The position numbers and the translations under genes are program-made. The notes below the pieces were generated by a model. The model was not told the DNA's origin and made no database searches. It saw nothing but the letters and a program-made list of their open reading frames with translations. A stretch of DNA of 64,000 nucleotides from Dirofilaria immitis (lineage: Eukaryota; Nematoda; Chromadorea; Rhabditida; Onchocercidae). The stretch spans positions 9,502,501 through 9,566,500 of the forward strand of contig JAKNDB010000087.1 in NCBI GenBank assembly GCA_024305405.1, given 5' to 3'. Numbering within the stretch: the first letter of the stretch is position 1; every line of letters begins with the position of its first letter. Positions 27,601-38,301 of this stretch are shown in pieces.

Positions 27601-30600
27601 GCGAAATGAATAGATTAGATATTAAATATTATATTAATTAAAATAGAAAGGCTTTAAATCATATGACAGATAAAATCAGAGTAATTCAAATAACAAATTG
27701 TAAAAATGAACATAATTAAAAATATGTTTAAAAAATTTTCAAGTAATAAGAATGATAAAGTGAATTGGTTATGAGATAAGCCATGAATTAGTTAATTATT
27801 TTGCATTATAAAATGAAATTAAGGATCAGATGATATCAAATTATATATTAAAACAATCAAAATATGTATGCAATTAATTTGCGAGGACTCTTACTATTTG
27901 AATGATTGCTTTGCCTAGAATCGCTAATTGTTCGCAATTCATTTGCGTATTATTCATATATTGTAATATCATCGCAAACATTTCCAACGATTGATTAAAT
28001 TCTGTCTGAGTTTCTTTATGTAAAAATGGAGTAACAATTGGTTCACGTCGCATTTGCAGCAAATGACCCTATAATTAAATAATCATAATTAATTTTTCTT
28101 CATATATATTATTATTATGAAATAATTATGTCATAAAACTAATTATATTAATAACAAAATAATTATACTTATGCATCATATTGACAGGTTTGTTAAGTTT
28201 AATAAATATATTTTCATATTTTTTGCATATTCATTTAAGTTTAAAATATTCATTACAAAGCATGTATTTAAATCAAATACATTATTTGTTGGAAGGTTTC
28301 TTACAATTTCATTTTTGATAACCATTCATTTATTCGATACAGCTTATCATCATATATTTGTTAGCGATCATTTATGCATTAGATAGTAATGAAAAGGGAT
28401 AATTAATTTACGTATTGTTATTATAGATTAACTCAAAATAATATTTAATATTAACACTTAATTTGACACTTACTTTAAAATTATTCTCCGCAAACTGTTC
28501 GATAGTTTCTGTAGGAAGTTCCAATGATTTGTCGATACGCTTATTATATGGAATATAGCGATATACAGTTCGTATAGCAGACATCCTGCAAATTCTTTAA
28601 CTATTTAAGCAAATTTACCTTCATTATAATCCATGCTGTATATATTCTTCTAAATTAGATTGTAAATTTAATTTTCAAGTAAATTTTATTATTACTGTTG
28701 AAAATATTATCGATTATGTGATGATAAAAAAAATTTGAGATACTTATCTGCTAATGAATAATCCATTCTCCAATTCTTTCTCAACATTTTTGGGTAAATC
28801 TAAATATTGTACACCAGCTAGTGATGATAAATCGGTTGTTTTATCATTTTCAGCAGTTATCGCAATATTATTTTCACATCCTTCCGCCGTTTCTGTATAT
28901 AAATTTAAACGACGTATCTTTCGCGTTTCCATATCAATAGCTTTGCGAATTTCCTTTCGACGACGATCAACTTCTCGTCTTTAATGTGTAAATTGCAAAT
29001 CTGATTAATCTTTGACTGATTTTGATGATTATTTTTGATCAATTATTAGTATGAAATGCAAATTATTGATTCATTTTGCTATTTACCTTGCGCGCCATCC
29101 ACGTAAACCTGATTGTAGCACTATAGTAGCACGTCGTTTCTTTGCAAATTTTCGTTCCTCCAACCATCTACGTATATTTTTTTGTATCACAATAGCGGAA
29201 CTATCTAGTAATGAATCACGACGAATTTCTAAATGTTCACGCAACAGTTCACGCATAAATACTTGCATTTTACCTGGAAAAGAAGGCGGATGAATTATGG
29301 AAATCATCAAATAACATCTTTTAGAATATCACTATACAGCATTGTGAAATCTTTTAAAGATCCTTAAAATTTCTAAAATTTTTATTTTAGTAAAATGCTT
29401 ACCTAATCGATAATGTTGATGAAATTTGTTTCCTGCTGTTCGAGAATATCTTTTGATAATTCATATACCGTTTGATATCGCGTTATATCTAGTGGTAGTA
29501 AACATCGATATCTATAATTGTTGTAATTAATATTAATATTATGAAAAACTGGAATTAATCAAATTCATTCAAAAATTACTGATTATGGAACTCATATTTT
29601 TCAAAAACAAAAAATTTATAAGCTATCTTTCAGTTGTGCATAAATGACAACATAATAGTATAATAATGTCACTGCAGCCGAGTAATTTGATAATGCGAAA
29701 ATTAATTCGAATTTCGACTGAAAAATTTTCGAACCTTGCGGCAAATCGATCAAATGATTCACGATGCGGGAATCCTAAACGATGATTATTCGTAGTAGCA
29801 AGCAGTGAAAGTGATCTTAGCTGTCGTGCTACTGTTTGCGGACAAAATTTCAACGCTTCACGTTCCTGATTACTACGCATACAACGCACAAATTGCACAG
29901 CACCTCTGCAACATGCAATCAGATGACATCTGAATTTGCATATATGATAGCCTTCGTTTAACATACATATATATCGTTTAAGATTGGAAGTATTTAATTA
30001 AATTTGAAGCAAGAAAAAATTGATGATAAAAATTAAAGCATTATTTTACTTATGCTAATAAATGGATATTGTACAGCTTTTAACGTAGTCGTTTCATGAG
30101 TGAATTGGTAGATGGATAAAATACTTTTACCGTATCATTTTACGTAACGTCGCTCGTATGCTTCTGCCGTGGTCTTTTGAAAGGTACATAGATACTGTAG
30201 TTTTATCATATTATTATATACAATATCACTGAAAAGTAATGAGAAATAAAATTTACTTATTCATTTTATCAATAAGTGCTTTTGCTGCTTGATTGTATCG
30301 TTGAGCAACATAAATTGTCCCATCCAATATTTGTTGTTGCGTTGATTTTATATTATTTGTTGCCAAACATCGAAATATTTGCGCAATAAACTATAAATTT
30401 TTCATTTACTATAATTTGTTTAACTTAAAATTTTAGTTAAAAATTGAATAAATCTGAGAAGAAACTTTTATATTTAATGTAAAGGAAAAAAGATCTCAAG
30501 AAATCCGATGTGATTTGCTTCATACATTTATTACAAATTATCGATAATTAATCAATGACTATTATAGACATGATCTCAATCTATGAATCAAAAATTATTG

Positions 30601-33600
30601 ATAATAATTTTATATTTTTACCATATTTTGACTGCCAGCAAGTAGTTTTATCGTTTCCGATTTAATTTGCAAACGATTCTTTTCGATAAATTGTCCACAA
30701 TCATACCAAATTTGACCAGCATAATGTCGAATAGCAAATTCATATTTATCCATTGACGCTTTACCGATAGCAACAGATGCAATTGATGTTACCGTTACTT
30801 TGCTAGTAAATAATTGTCGAGGTGATTGCTGATGATTGAGAATGCATTGTTGCAAATAGCGTGCGGCTGATGCCTAAATGTGATTAAAATTATGATAAAA
30901 AATGATTAAGAATCTGAATGACAAACAGTTTAATTGAACTGTTCAGTTTAATTTGAATTATGTTTGATCGAATGAATCATAACATATATTATTTTATCGA
31001 ACAATTTAACAACTGAGATTAATTATTGTACATTACTAGGAAAAAATAAATGAGGATACTTCGAGAAAGAAATTTCATAGAAAAGGCAGTTTTCTTTATG
31101 CAAAGTTAAATTTCCGAAGAAACAATAAAATGATAAACTTTCCAGAATAAAAGATTATTATACGTTTTTGGAAGAAATTTTTTATTATAATACATCAAAA
31201 AATTATAAATATAAGAAACAAAAAAAAAACAAATCATTCTAATAGCAAAAAAGCATAAAAATATTAAATGGAAAAATAAACTTTTGAAATTTCGATTCAT
31301 CATCCAGCATTGGTAACAAACCATTAGGACGTTGAAGAAATAGTTCGATAACTGGCTCATTATTAAACCATTGAATAGACTATAAAAATGAAAAACTTTT
31401 TTCATTATATTTTAAATTGTTCAAATCTATTTTTTAAATTTCAATTTTGAATATTTTAATCAAATCTGTCATACTCGGTATATTAAATCAATTAATATAA
31501 CAGATATTTTGATATAATATATGGCAATTAATATTTAACTTACTTGCATATCAATTCCGGAAACGTTATCCTTCTGATATTCCCACTGTATTTCGCGCAA
31601 TACTTTTTGCTGATAGTACCATTCCAATCGTTCATTATAGAAATTGATGCAAAACTGTTCAAATCCATTTACACTTGCAGAACGCTTTAAATAAATTGTT
31701 GTTTACTAAATGCAGAAAAACGGTGAAAACAAATCAATAAGATCATTATTATTTTATGAAATATTGATAATATTTTTATTGCATATCAATAACATTAATA
31801 ATAATATCTATATAATTTATTCGTTAATTGATTTATCCATTTGTTTCTTGTATTATGTATTCCTGGCTCAATTATACCTAACTTAATAAATATTGTTGCA
31901 ACATTCGATAAAATTCTCGAAATATCTCAAAAAAAAAAAAACGTCGAATATCATGAATTTCAACAGTTTTAATGAAAGAAAATACTTCTGCATTTGATCA
32001 ATTCAGTTGCATCACAATAATTTCAATATAACATCACTTATATCTTTTCTAGTATTTTCTCTTTTTTCAGTTCTTCGATAACTTGACCATATTAATCATA
32101 TCAATAGACTGTAGACAGCTTTAATCAAAATAATAGATTTTCTTTAAAATGATAATCAATTTTTAAAATGATTATCAGTAATTTAAGTTGATAAGCATCA
32201 AAATGAATTTTCGAAAGATAATTAATGATAAAATTGAAGTTCAACTGAATTTGCCAATAAAAATAAATATTAAATTTAAATAAAATAAAATATACCTCAA
32301 AACCGTAACAATCAGCAAGTAAAATTGTCGCCATATTGTTATTGTTGGCAAAATTACATCGATTCATTGTTGTTACATTAATACGTTGTAGGATCCAATC
32401 AATTAATTGCTCATACAATAATTGAGCAAGTGAATCTCTGTAATATTATATATTTTATTGTAAGTAAAGTAATTTTTGGGAATGGGAATTTTTATTATAT
32501 TGAAAATAAATGATTATGAAGAAATTGAATCAATAAAACTTTCATTTTAATAATTTTTAAATTCTTAAAAATTAGCATTACCTGACGTCCAATGCTTGTT
32601 CAATACTTAATGGGATTAATGTAGTTTCACTTTCTTCACTTCCCTTCTGAAGAAAAAGTTTCAATTTTACCAATTAATTATTTCATCACAAAAATATTAG
32701 AAATTAAAGATTAAGGATGCATTTTTTAAAACTTCAATAAAAATATTTATGAAAATAAATTTTGCTTTAATATACTATATTTCAATTTTTATTTATACTA
32801 ATTAATCCTGCATTTAGTTCTTTTATTCAAATAATTGAAGAAACTGCGTTAAAGCTTTTTTGTAATATCAAAGAATTTTCTATACAAATTACTTGATAAA
32901 TAACGCCGAAATTTACATTTACACTTCTTCGGAAATTTGAAAATGTTGCAATTTATTAAATTTGTCAATTATTCATTTATCAAATATAAATTAAATATTT
33001 TCCAAAATTTTTAAATTTAACTAACCACTTGCTTTTGAGTTAATAATTGATGTAATGATTCCAAATCAATTTCCAGCAAATATGCACACCATTGCAGTTC
33101 TTGTTCATTACCTATTTCAACACCTGTCACAGTATCACTGGCTTCTGTATTCGTTACATTTACAGTACCACTTTTCTGTCAAAATTTTCCTGTTTTATTA
33201 AATTTCCAAATTTTTATTTCTCCGAAGCCTTTCAAAAAGAATTTTTCGAATATTTTAACTTAAGATATATTTACAAAAAAAAAGTGAAAATAAAATAAAA
33301 ATTTATTGTAATGAAAGAAATTTTTATTACCTTGATAGGCTTAAAGAATAAATTTCCAATATGTAAAATAGTAGCCAGAACACGGTGGATAAAATCTCGT
33401 TGATGTTCACTAATATCTAATAATTCTAATGACGTGCATAGGTTTTCGTATTTCTGTCTTAGTATCACCGAGTTCAATGGAACTTTACCCTAAATATAAT
33501 TACAATTTGCTTTTATAATTTTAAAAAATTGATCAATTTTATTGCTGTTTATTTGTATTGAAATCGGTTATATTATATCGAAAACAATAATTGATTTTGG

Positions 33601-36600
33601 TCAAAGTAATATTGCAAATAAGACAATTAATATGCTATAATCCATCAGAAGGTATCCATAAAATAAGGATATTCGCACCAGAAGTAAGGATATTCGCAAA
33701 ATTAAATTTATAATTATGAATGAATTTTCAATTTTTAAATTTCTCACTATATTTTTAAATTTCCTATTGTATTTAATTGTTGCTTAATATAAGTTGAATA
33801 ATTAGATTTGTATATTATCCTGCTATTACTTACTTGGTTGAGGTAGAAATGTTGTTGTTCGTTTTTAGACCCAATTTATGCTTTTCATTAGTATCCATAC
33901 TTGAACAAACTTCATAGAATATATTATAATTGCATTCACCAAGACGTTGGCCAACAATTCGACTAGGTTCCACATGTATTTGAATTTGTTGCAATTGTTG
34001 TTGTTGTTGTTGTTGTAATTGTTGTTGTTGTGAAATTGTATGAATAGAAAAGCCAATAAGTGTTGCGCTATAAGAAAACTTTTCATTTCATAAATTTAAA
34101 AAAAAAGAAAAATTAATTTTCCAAATTATATAAATTAAAAAGTTTCATTTAGAAACATTAACAAGTATCGGATAGTAGTAATTAATTAATTTCATAAGGA
34201 TAAAAACCTTCGATAAAAAATTTCCATATAATAACTCATTCTCGTTCCTTGCATATTTTTTAACGTACGAGCACTGCCAAATGCATCAAGTATACGTTCT
34301 ACTGCTTTCAGCTGCAATATTTACAAACAATTATTTTCTCTTTCTTTATTATTGAAAATATATATGATTCTCAAATTTTAATAAATTTTTATTTATTCCA
34401 ATATTTGATGAATTCTAATTATTTTTAATTGTGTATCATAAACAACGAAAATTAACTCATTATCATTTTTCAGCTATGTATTTTGAAAATACTTCATTTT
34501 GCTAGAAAAGTTAGATCTTTTTTAAACTCACCACAAAAATTTTACCTAAATAGTAACAATATTTACTCAGCAATAAACGTCTATTAACTATTCATAGCAA
34601 ATCACTTCAGTCGTCATATCTAGCAACTTGCTTAGAAAATTTACTAAGCTAATAAGATATTATAGCATGTTCTTCTGGCTTTAGTGGCAATATATAGAAA
34701 TTTTCCAGCACTCAATATAAAATCAAAAATTTGAAATATTTATAAATTCAAGAAATTTAGTTATTATACGAAGAAATTATCAACAATTTTTAAATACAAA
34801 ACTATATTTTGTACCTGTTGCGAAATAATTGCTTGTTTTGCCTCATGCTTCGTAGAAGTATTAATTAAATAATTAGCACATTGCATTAGATTATAAGTTT
34901 TACCGGATCCTGATTCACCACTATAAATATTTTTGATAATTTCGAACATTTAAAAATTAAATACAAGTTAGTAATTAACAAAAATAATTAATTTAGAATA
35001 CTTAAAGCTTTTTCGTTCAACTTGATAAATTTATAATGGAATTTAATTTGTTTTATATTAATATTGCTATAATTTGATTTTATATACCAAAAACAAATAG
35101 ATTCAAGCTTCGATTGCTCGTTTTCAATCCTCTCCAAAGCTTTCTGAGCAACTGAGAATATATGCCTGCAAGAAAAACAGTAATTTAATTTTTAGTTAAA
35201 TAATTGTTTATTTCAATCAATCAAGTATAATGATTTAGGTTGCCATTGCCGACTATACGCAATCAATTTCTGTTCATTTTGATTTCAATGTATCATTGTA
35301 TCATTGCTATATTTCGAATTGAAATAACAGGAAATGATCAATATCAGATGATAAATTTTTAATTAAGAATGTATCAATGCATATTTATTCAGCTAAGATT
35401 CAACAAAGGAATAATGATAACATTTTGGATATCGAAAGGTATCAAAAAATCGTCATATTCAAATAATTATCATTCAAGTAGGCCACGTATCATTCTAGAT
35501 CGATTTCAAGTTTTGAAGATTTGCTATATCAAGCTAATATTCAAATTTTCATAGTAAAAATACAATCAATTTATTTTCAGTAGAAAACAGAATTATAAAA
35601 TGCTTACGCTGGTAACCTATTGAGATTATTGCACTGTCGATATAATTTTTGTACTTTATCATCGTAAATTGCTGATAATACATCGTACGGATTTATTACT
35701 ATTAATACATCGCCAGCAAATGTCTGCGAAATTTCTAATTTAAACCAGTAATGACCTTATTAAGATTTTTGCAAAAATTTAAAAGAATAAAACGCTTCGA
35801 ATGTTATTGTTTGAAATTTTTTATATCTTCTAGTTGGAAATTGTTAATGATAATATCATAAACTATATTTCTTGACCAAATGTTATTTTGGTATTCTTAG
35901 ATTAAGTTTTGAAAAATGAAACATATTTTAAATCAGCCATATATCATATTAAAATATTTTATCGCAATACTTAATTGCTTATTGTATTATTAAAATTCGT
36001 TATAATTTTAATCATTGTGCTTTAATAAATATGCCAATAATATCATATGTTCATAAAATAAAAAAAATAGCATAAACATACGTAAAAACGTTTTGCATCG
36101 AAACGTTTTCTCAAAGCAAATAGCAGTGCTGATTCCGATTCGTCACTATAGAAATAAGTTTTAAATGAAAAAAACATTTATTCAGTTTTCAATTAAGAAT
36201 AAAGTTTTATATCTGAATTTTTCGAAAAGTTTTGACTGATTATTCAAAACATAAATATGGAAAAGAAAAAAAATCATTGACAATTTTACACCAATAATTT
36301 TGCATTATTTTTAAATATAATCATAAATATTGCTTCAAAAAGAAAAGTATACGGAATAGTAGCTAAATTTTCGGTATTTGGATCGAATAATTTCCGTTCG
36401 GTAAGCCGAACTGTATTCTCTAATTGAACTGTTTGACCCTGTAATTAATTTATTTCTAAAAATTTTTTTACTGAAGAAATAGATTTTTCTAGCAATAAAA
36501 GATGGGAAAGAATTGTAAAAGAAGAAATCTATCTATTCATAATAAAAATAATTAATTGTTAACTTATATTAGAATCAATGAAAATGATTATTAAATTTAT

Positions 36601-38268
36601 ACTATTATTTGCATGTAATCAAATAATAAATTACATTAACGATAACAAAATTTGCTCAAAATATGAATTGATTATTGTTTGTCTTAGAATTAAATTAAAA
36701 CAAATATAATTAATAGTTTGATATATTTCGAAATTTTCAAATTTATGCAAATACCGGAATTTTTAAATAATTCAGGAGAAGATAAAATAACACTAACATT
36801 TTGAATACATTGTACAGTAAGAGGATCAGTTTCAACTATCAATGCTGGTTCCCAAAGAGCTTTTCCGCTGTTTACAAAAAGCCATACTGGTTGACCCTGT
36901 AGTAAATTTTCAAATTTCAAATATTTGAATAATTAAGCAATTTCTTAGATATAATTTTCATTCTTTTTAGATATAACTGCTAATTGTCCTCATAATGTTT
37001 GATACAATTCCATTTATTTTTATTGCTAAAATAAGATTCATTAAGCGAAAAGAATAGCTTAACAATTTTCAAAGATGAAAATTAGTTAATATCAAAGCTT
37101 TTAATTTGCAAATAATTCTTGAAAACATTTTTATTCATCATTTTTAAAATTCCTTCTGCTTTATGCTATAAAATGCTATAAAACAGAGATAGCTTTTCTT
37201 TCAGCTATCGCTCTTTATTTTAAATTTATATCTGTTTTTCTCCTTTCTTTCTTCCCTACAATAGCCACTTCCTTGTTTTCTATTAAACTTTTAACATAAG
37301 TGCATTTTTATCAATATATTTGAAATTAATTATCCAAAATTAATATTAAAATTTAAGTCGATGAAAATATTCCTACCATATTTTTATCAATTCGACAATT
37401 AACAAATTGTGATTTTTTCAAATTTTTTAATTGAATTATTTGTGAAATTTTAATTTATGGTTGCAAATTTTTCATCCGCATTATTTTCTATCCGATTTAT
37501 TTTGAGGTCACTATGCCATGATAGATTTCACAAGGATGTTAAATTTGACCCTCATTTGGTTCAAAAAGAAAAAAGGGAAAAAGAAAAAGAAAATCATCTA
37601 TCGCCTTTCTTATCTTTCGAATCCCTAATGTGAACCCCTTCCACTTGCCATTTAAATGATATGATCAGATAGTTGGTTATTTGTGAAACGAAATGAGCAA
37701 CATTTTTTTCGTAACGAACAAAAAAATCATTCTTTATTTTTTTCGCTTTTTCATTTTTTTACCCTTTCCATTGCTCAAAAAAGATTTTGATTTATATTTA
37801 TTTTGGCATTTCGACTAGAAAAAAATTTTATTTCAAAAATTAATCTATCATTTTTTATTTCAAAAATTAATCTATCATTTTTTATTTCAAAAATTAATCT
37901 ATCATTTTGAAGTTATCCTTCAAATTTCTGATTTGGAATTTTAAAAAGTTAATGAAAATTATTAAATTAAAACTGATAGAATGAAGTAAAATGATAAAAA
38001 CATTAAGCTTTTATCTGTGATTGTATTTAAATTTATTTTTGAAAAATTAATTTATTTAACAATTATGCCAATTTTGGATATTAGTAATCATTAAGAATAT
38101 GCGCTAACAGATTTTCGCTTAATTTCCATATAAAAATCATTTCTGTATTAATTACATTAAGAGTAATTAATATCATTCTATCAATTTTAATTTAATAATT
38201 TTCACTAACTGCTGAATAAATAGGTAGAAGATAGTTGGAACAGATACCTTGCAAATAGTGTTCAGCAT
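264..38268 (-). CDS. hum-4-like: Unconventional myosin, class XV/XII-like MyTH4-FERM motor (70 coding exons)
   Basis: An actin-based motor with a cargo-binding tail, expected to act in actin-rich protrusions or at the cell cortex. I joined 70 coding exons by hand using splice sites and phase. They sum to 8,903 bases, and adding the four apparent one-base losses gives 8,907, exactly 2,969 codons. Domain order is motor (about residues 1-777), two IQ motifs (about 780-840), MyTH4 (918-1109), partial FERM (1109-1229), low-complexity linker (1230-2146), conserved pre-SH3 region (2146-2329), SH3 (2330-2400), MyTH4 (about 2420-2642) and FERM (2643-2968). This order is that of class XV myosins; nematode HUM-4 (class XII) is the relative I expect, but the class needs a phylogeny. 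Oddities are four one-base frame breaks (near 5162-5166, 29422-29424, 31281 and 33870-33872), a non-GT donor at 28746-28747 and one GC donor. They may be sequence errors or true decay. Exons are listed in the segment entries. Confidence 0.85.
3817..11825 (-). CDS. Second MyTH4 domain of the myosin tail (exons 57-62)
   Basis: Exons 11825-11763 (short connector), 5534-5381, 5167-5046, 4746-4590, 4269-4136 and 3911-3817. MyTH4 signals are [33 protein letters not shown] (the gene has TTNSKTS), [13 protein letters not shown] and [12 protein letters not shown]. The junction of the 5381 and 5167 exons does not keep frame. The 5' part of exon 5167-5046 reads GTAAAAG, and one more A would join it cleanly. 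The 6.2 kb intron between 11763 and 5534 is the largest in the gene and holds another ORF. Confidence 0.8.
4389..4876. repeat. Duplicated intronic segment flanking a myosin exon
   Basis: A stretch around 4389-4462 (containing ATCACAATACAATCCAATAT) recurs diverged around 4809-4876, in the introns on either side of exon 4746-4590. The copies share more than 60 bases with scattered differences. Confidence 0.6.
5535..8542. other. Intronic sequence, no feature seen
   Basis: AT-rich intron of the myosin gene with simple-sequence stretches. Short ORFs here (for example 6980-7216, plus) have no splice context or recognisable motifs. Confidence 0.6.
8543..9538 (-). CDS. Unidentified Arg/Tyr/Ser/Gly-rich protein, nested in a myosin intron
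   Basis: A continuous ORF of 331 codons on the same strand as the surrounding myosin, inside its largest intron. It opens with ATG at 9538 ([19 protein letters not shown]), with an upstream in-frame TAA, and ends in a natural stop. The protein is mostly disordered, with repeated Tyr, Arg, Ser, Asn, Gly and Gln, and no signal peptide. The last 30 residues differ: a Cys cluster and aromatic/acidic stretch ([19 protein letters not shown]) that looks like a conserved short motif. The Cys triplet could be lipidated, which is inference. I do not recognise the family. No splice signals force it into the myosin transcript, so I read it as a separate nested gene, possibly single-exon. An alternative first or terminal exon of a myosin isoform cannot be excluded. 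Confidence 0.7.
   Translation of the reverse strand: MDYHYSYRQRHSRPRQRILQEPNPLYRSSELDYSISGGNYFGTSATGYFGTDKQPQRSQSLDNRRDWLYGDDYETDERYNGGAMKYQSHQQQRNYNYQPYLGVSTGPASGHRATYDGRRGNDHYFDNLVILQSNPTESDWDALDRSIRNYRDDPGGEHLSVTMRRSKAQSLSPVRSTRILGGTSCGIRSRRYNLPYFNRQSAASGGFAGGQSGISVNRNESLRRNRNDFSGDPALQDEIEFGADRGITNYYRSGNSNHQQSEYYGPGVGPITTATGTMRGRTVMRSANTGAARYGFGAQKYYKLQCCCLSFRWPPWAFEEVEPPQPLYRRT
10279..10404. repeat. TACA/CA microsatellite
   Basis: Imperfect TACA repeats grading into a long (CA)n tract within the large myosin intron. The 100-codon ORF spanning it on the minus strand is a product of the repeat. Confidence 0.9.
10703..10748. repeat. (AGT)n trinucleotide microsatellite
   Basis: About 15 perfect AGT/TAG units in the same large intron. 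Confidence 0.9.
12954..13375 (-). CDS. SH3 domain of the myosin tail (exons 55-56)
   Basis: Exons 13375-13292 and 13082-12954. SH3 hallmarks in order are ALYDY-like [16 protein letters not shown], then [20 protein letters not shown], where the last part is the usual G-x-P-x-N-Y-V core with Leu before Pro. It should bind a Pro-rich ligand, and the Pro-rich linker of the same protein near 18.0-18.15 kb is one candidate. Presence of SH3 between the two tail halves is what points to the class XV architecture rather than class VII or X. Confidence 0.8.
13832..16324 (-). CDS. Conserved pre-SH3 region of the myosin tail (exons 51-54)
   Basis: Exons 16324-16189, 15843-15642, 14193-14134 and 13982-13832, about 183 residues, are no longer low-complexity. 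Segments such as [38 protein letters not shown] and [14 protein letters not shown] look like folded protein. The position directly before the SH3 domain matches the class XV region that opens with an IFHP/IYPRE-like motif. I cannot assign a named domain; it may be a divergent FERM-like or PH-like lobe. The phases are exact. Confidence 0.65.
16437..25613 (-). CDS. Low-complexity Gln/Pro/Asn-rich linker of the myosin (exons 29-50)
   Basis: About 900 residues without a recognisable fold, spread over 22 small exons: 25613-25303, 25050-24977, 24891-24773, 24685-24500, 24111-23988, 23691-23573, 23336-23252, 22957-22839, 22556-22443, 22242-22173, 22101-21986, 21587-21523, 20682-20514, 20066-20022, 19811-19717, 19404-19320, 18568-18448, 18154-17988, 17798-17733, 17418-17242, 17004-16761 and 16516-16437. 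It has several polyglutamine runs (CAA/CAG tracts near 24.5-24.7, 22.06 and 16.8-16.9 kb) and a Pro-rich segment at 18.0-18.15 kb. Every exon is phase-compatible with its neighbours. Exon 17798-17733 could instead extend to 17670 (also a multiple of three), but then has an in-frame TGA. The exon 23336-23252 needs a GC donor. Confidence 0.65.
25798..26584 (-). CDS. Partial first FERM module of the myosin tail (exons 26-28)
   Basis: Exons 26584-26460, 26121-26006 and 25916-25798 encode about 120 residues. They include [19 protein letters not shown] (F1-lobe-like ubiquitin fold) and [20 protein letters not shown], followed by [10 protein letters not shown]. This matches the start of a FERM domain, but no recognisable F2 or F3 lobe follows; the protein runs directly into low-complexity linker. 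A shortened first FERM is a known feature of class XV myosins. The third exon needs the acceptor at 25917-25918, because a nearer AG would be out of phase. Confidence 0.7.
27047..28585 (-). CDS. First MyTH4 domain of the myosin tail (exons 22-25)
   Basis: MyTH4 domains pack against FERM domains to bind microtubules or cargo. Exons are 28585-28474, 28068-27895, 27553-27393 and 27176-27047. Signature pieces are [10 protein letters not shown] at the start, then [35 protein letters not shown] and IYSYFEQQ, the helix order expected for MyTH4. All phases join (1-nt entry, then 0, 0, 2). For the last exon I chose the acceptor at 27177-27178 because only it keeps phase with the preceding exon; an AG further upstream would break the frame. 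Confidence 0.8.
28748..29273 (-). CDS. Myosin neck: IQ motifs and charged helix (exons 20-21)
   Basis: Lever-arm region that should bind calmodulin-type light chains. Exon 29273-29087 starts with GKMQVFMR, the usual end of the motor (GKTKVFLR in relatives). It then gives [16 protein letters not shown] and [13 protein letters not shown], two IQ-like motifs. Exon 28978-28748 begins with a run rich in Arg, Lys and Glu and continues to the MyTH4 border. This exon ends in CAG followed by ATAAGT where every other intron starts with GT (or GC once). Splicing at the CAG restores phase to the next exon, whereas reading on reaches TAA within four bases. Confidence 0.8.
29403..38268 (-). CDS. Myosin motor domain (exons 1-19)
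   Basis: ATP-driven actin-binding head. Exons, 5' to 3': 38268-38248, 36896-36798, 36438-36353, 36145-36082, 35723-35608, 35165-35088, 34920-34815, 34311-34208, 34067-33834, 33489-33331, 33175-33026, 32646-32582, 32437-32296, 31684-31544, 31379-31282, 30873-30622, 30390-30257, 29905-29735, 29511-29403. Visible landmarks are an SH3-like N-terminal patch (GQPVWLF), [15 protein letters not shown]-loop GESGSGKT (34.9 kb), switch-1 area DAFGSART, the HFYLNQ motif, relay region ADCYGFE then [32 protein letters not shown] and [11 protein letters not shown]. Switch 1 (SART) and relay (CYGFE) differ from the usual NAKT and DIYGFE. Frame breaks fall in the 34067-33834 and 29511-29403 exons and at the 31282 junction. 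The short first exon (MLNTICK) is the least certain. Confidence 0.85.
37826..37906. repeat. Three perfect tandem copies of a 27-base unit
   Basis: The unit runs 37826-37852, 37853-37879 and 37880-37906 with no differences seen. It lies in the first intron of the myosin gene. Confidence 0.9.
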
Positions 38269-38301
38269 GTCGTCTCCATTAAATCATATGCGTAGATTTT
38301 C
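38248..38301 (-). promoter_or_regulatory. Probable 5' exon with acceptor-like start of the myosin mRNA
   Basis: On the minus strand a good acceptor (TTTTTAG, ending at 38302) precedes a stretch with an out-of-frame ATG and a stop, then the ATG at 38268 that opens seven codons ending in a GTATCTG donor. In a filarial nematode such an acceptor with no obvious upstream coding exon could be an SL1 trans-splice site, but an untranslated upstream exon fits equally well. The sequence alone cannot decide. Confidence 0.4.
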
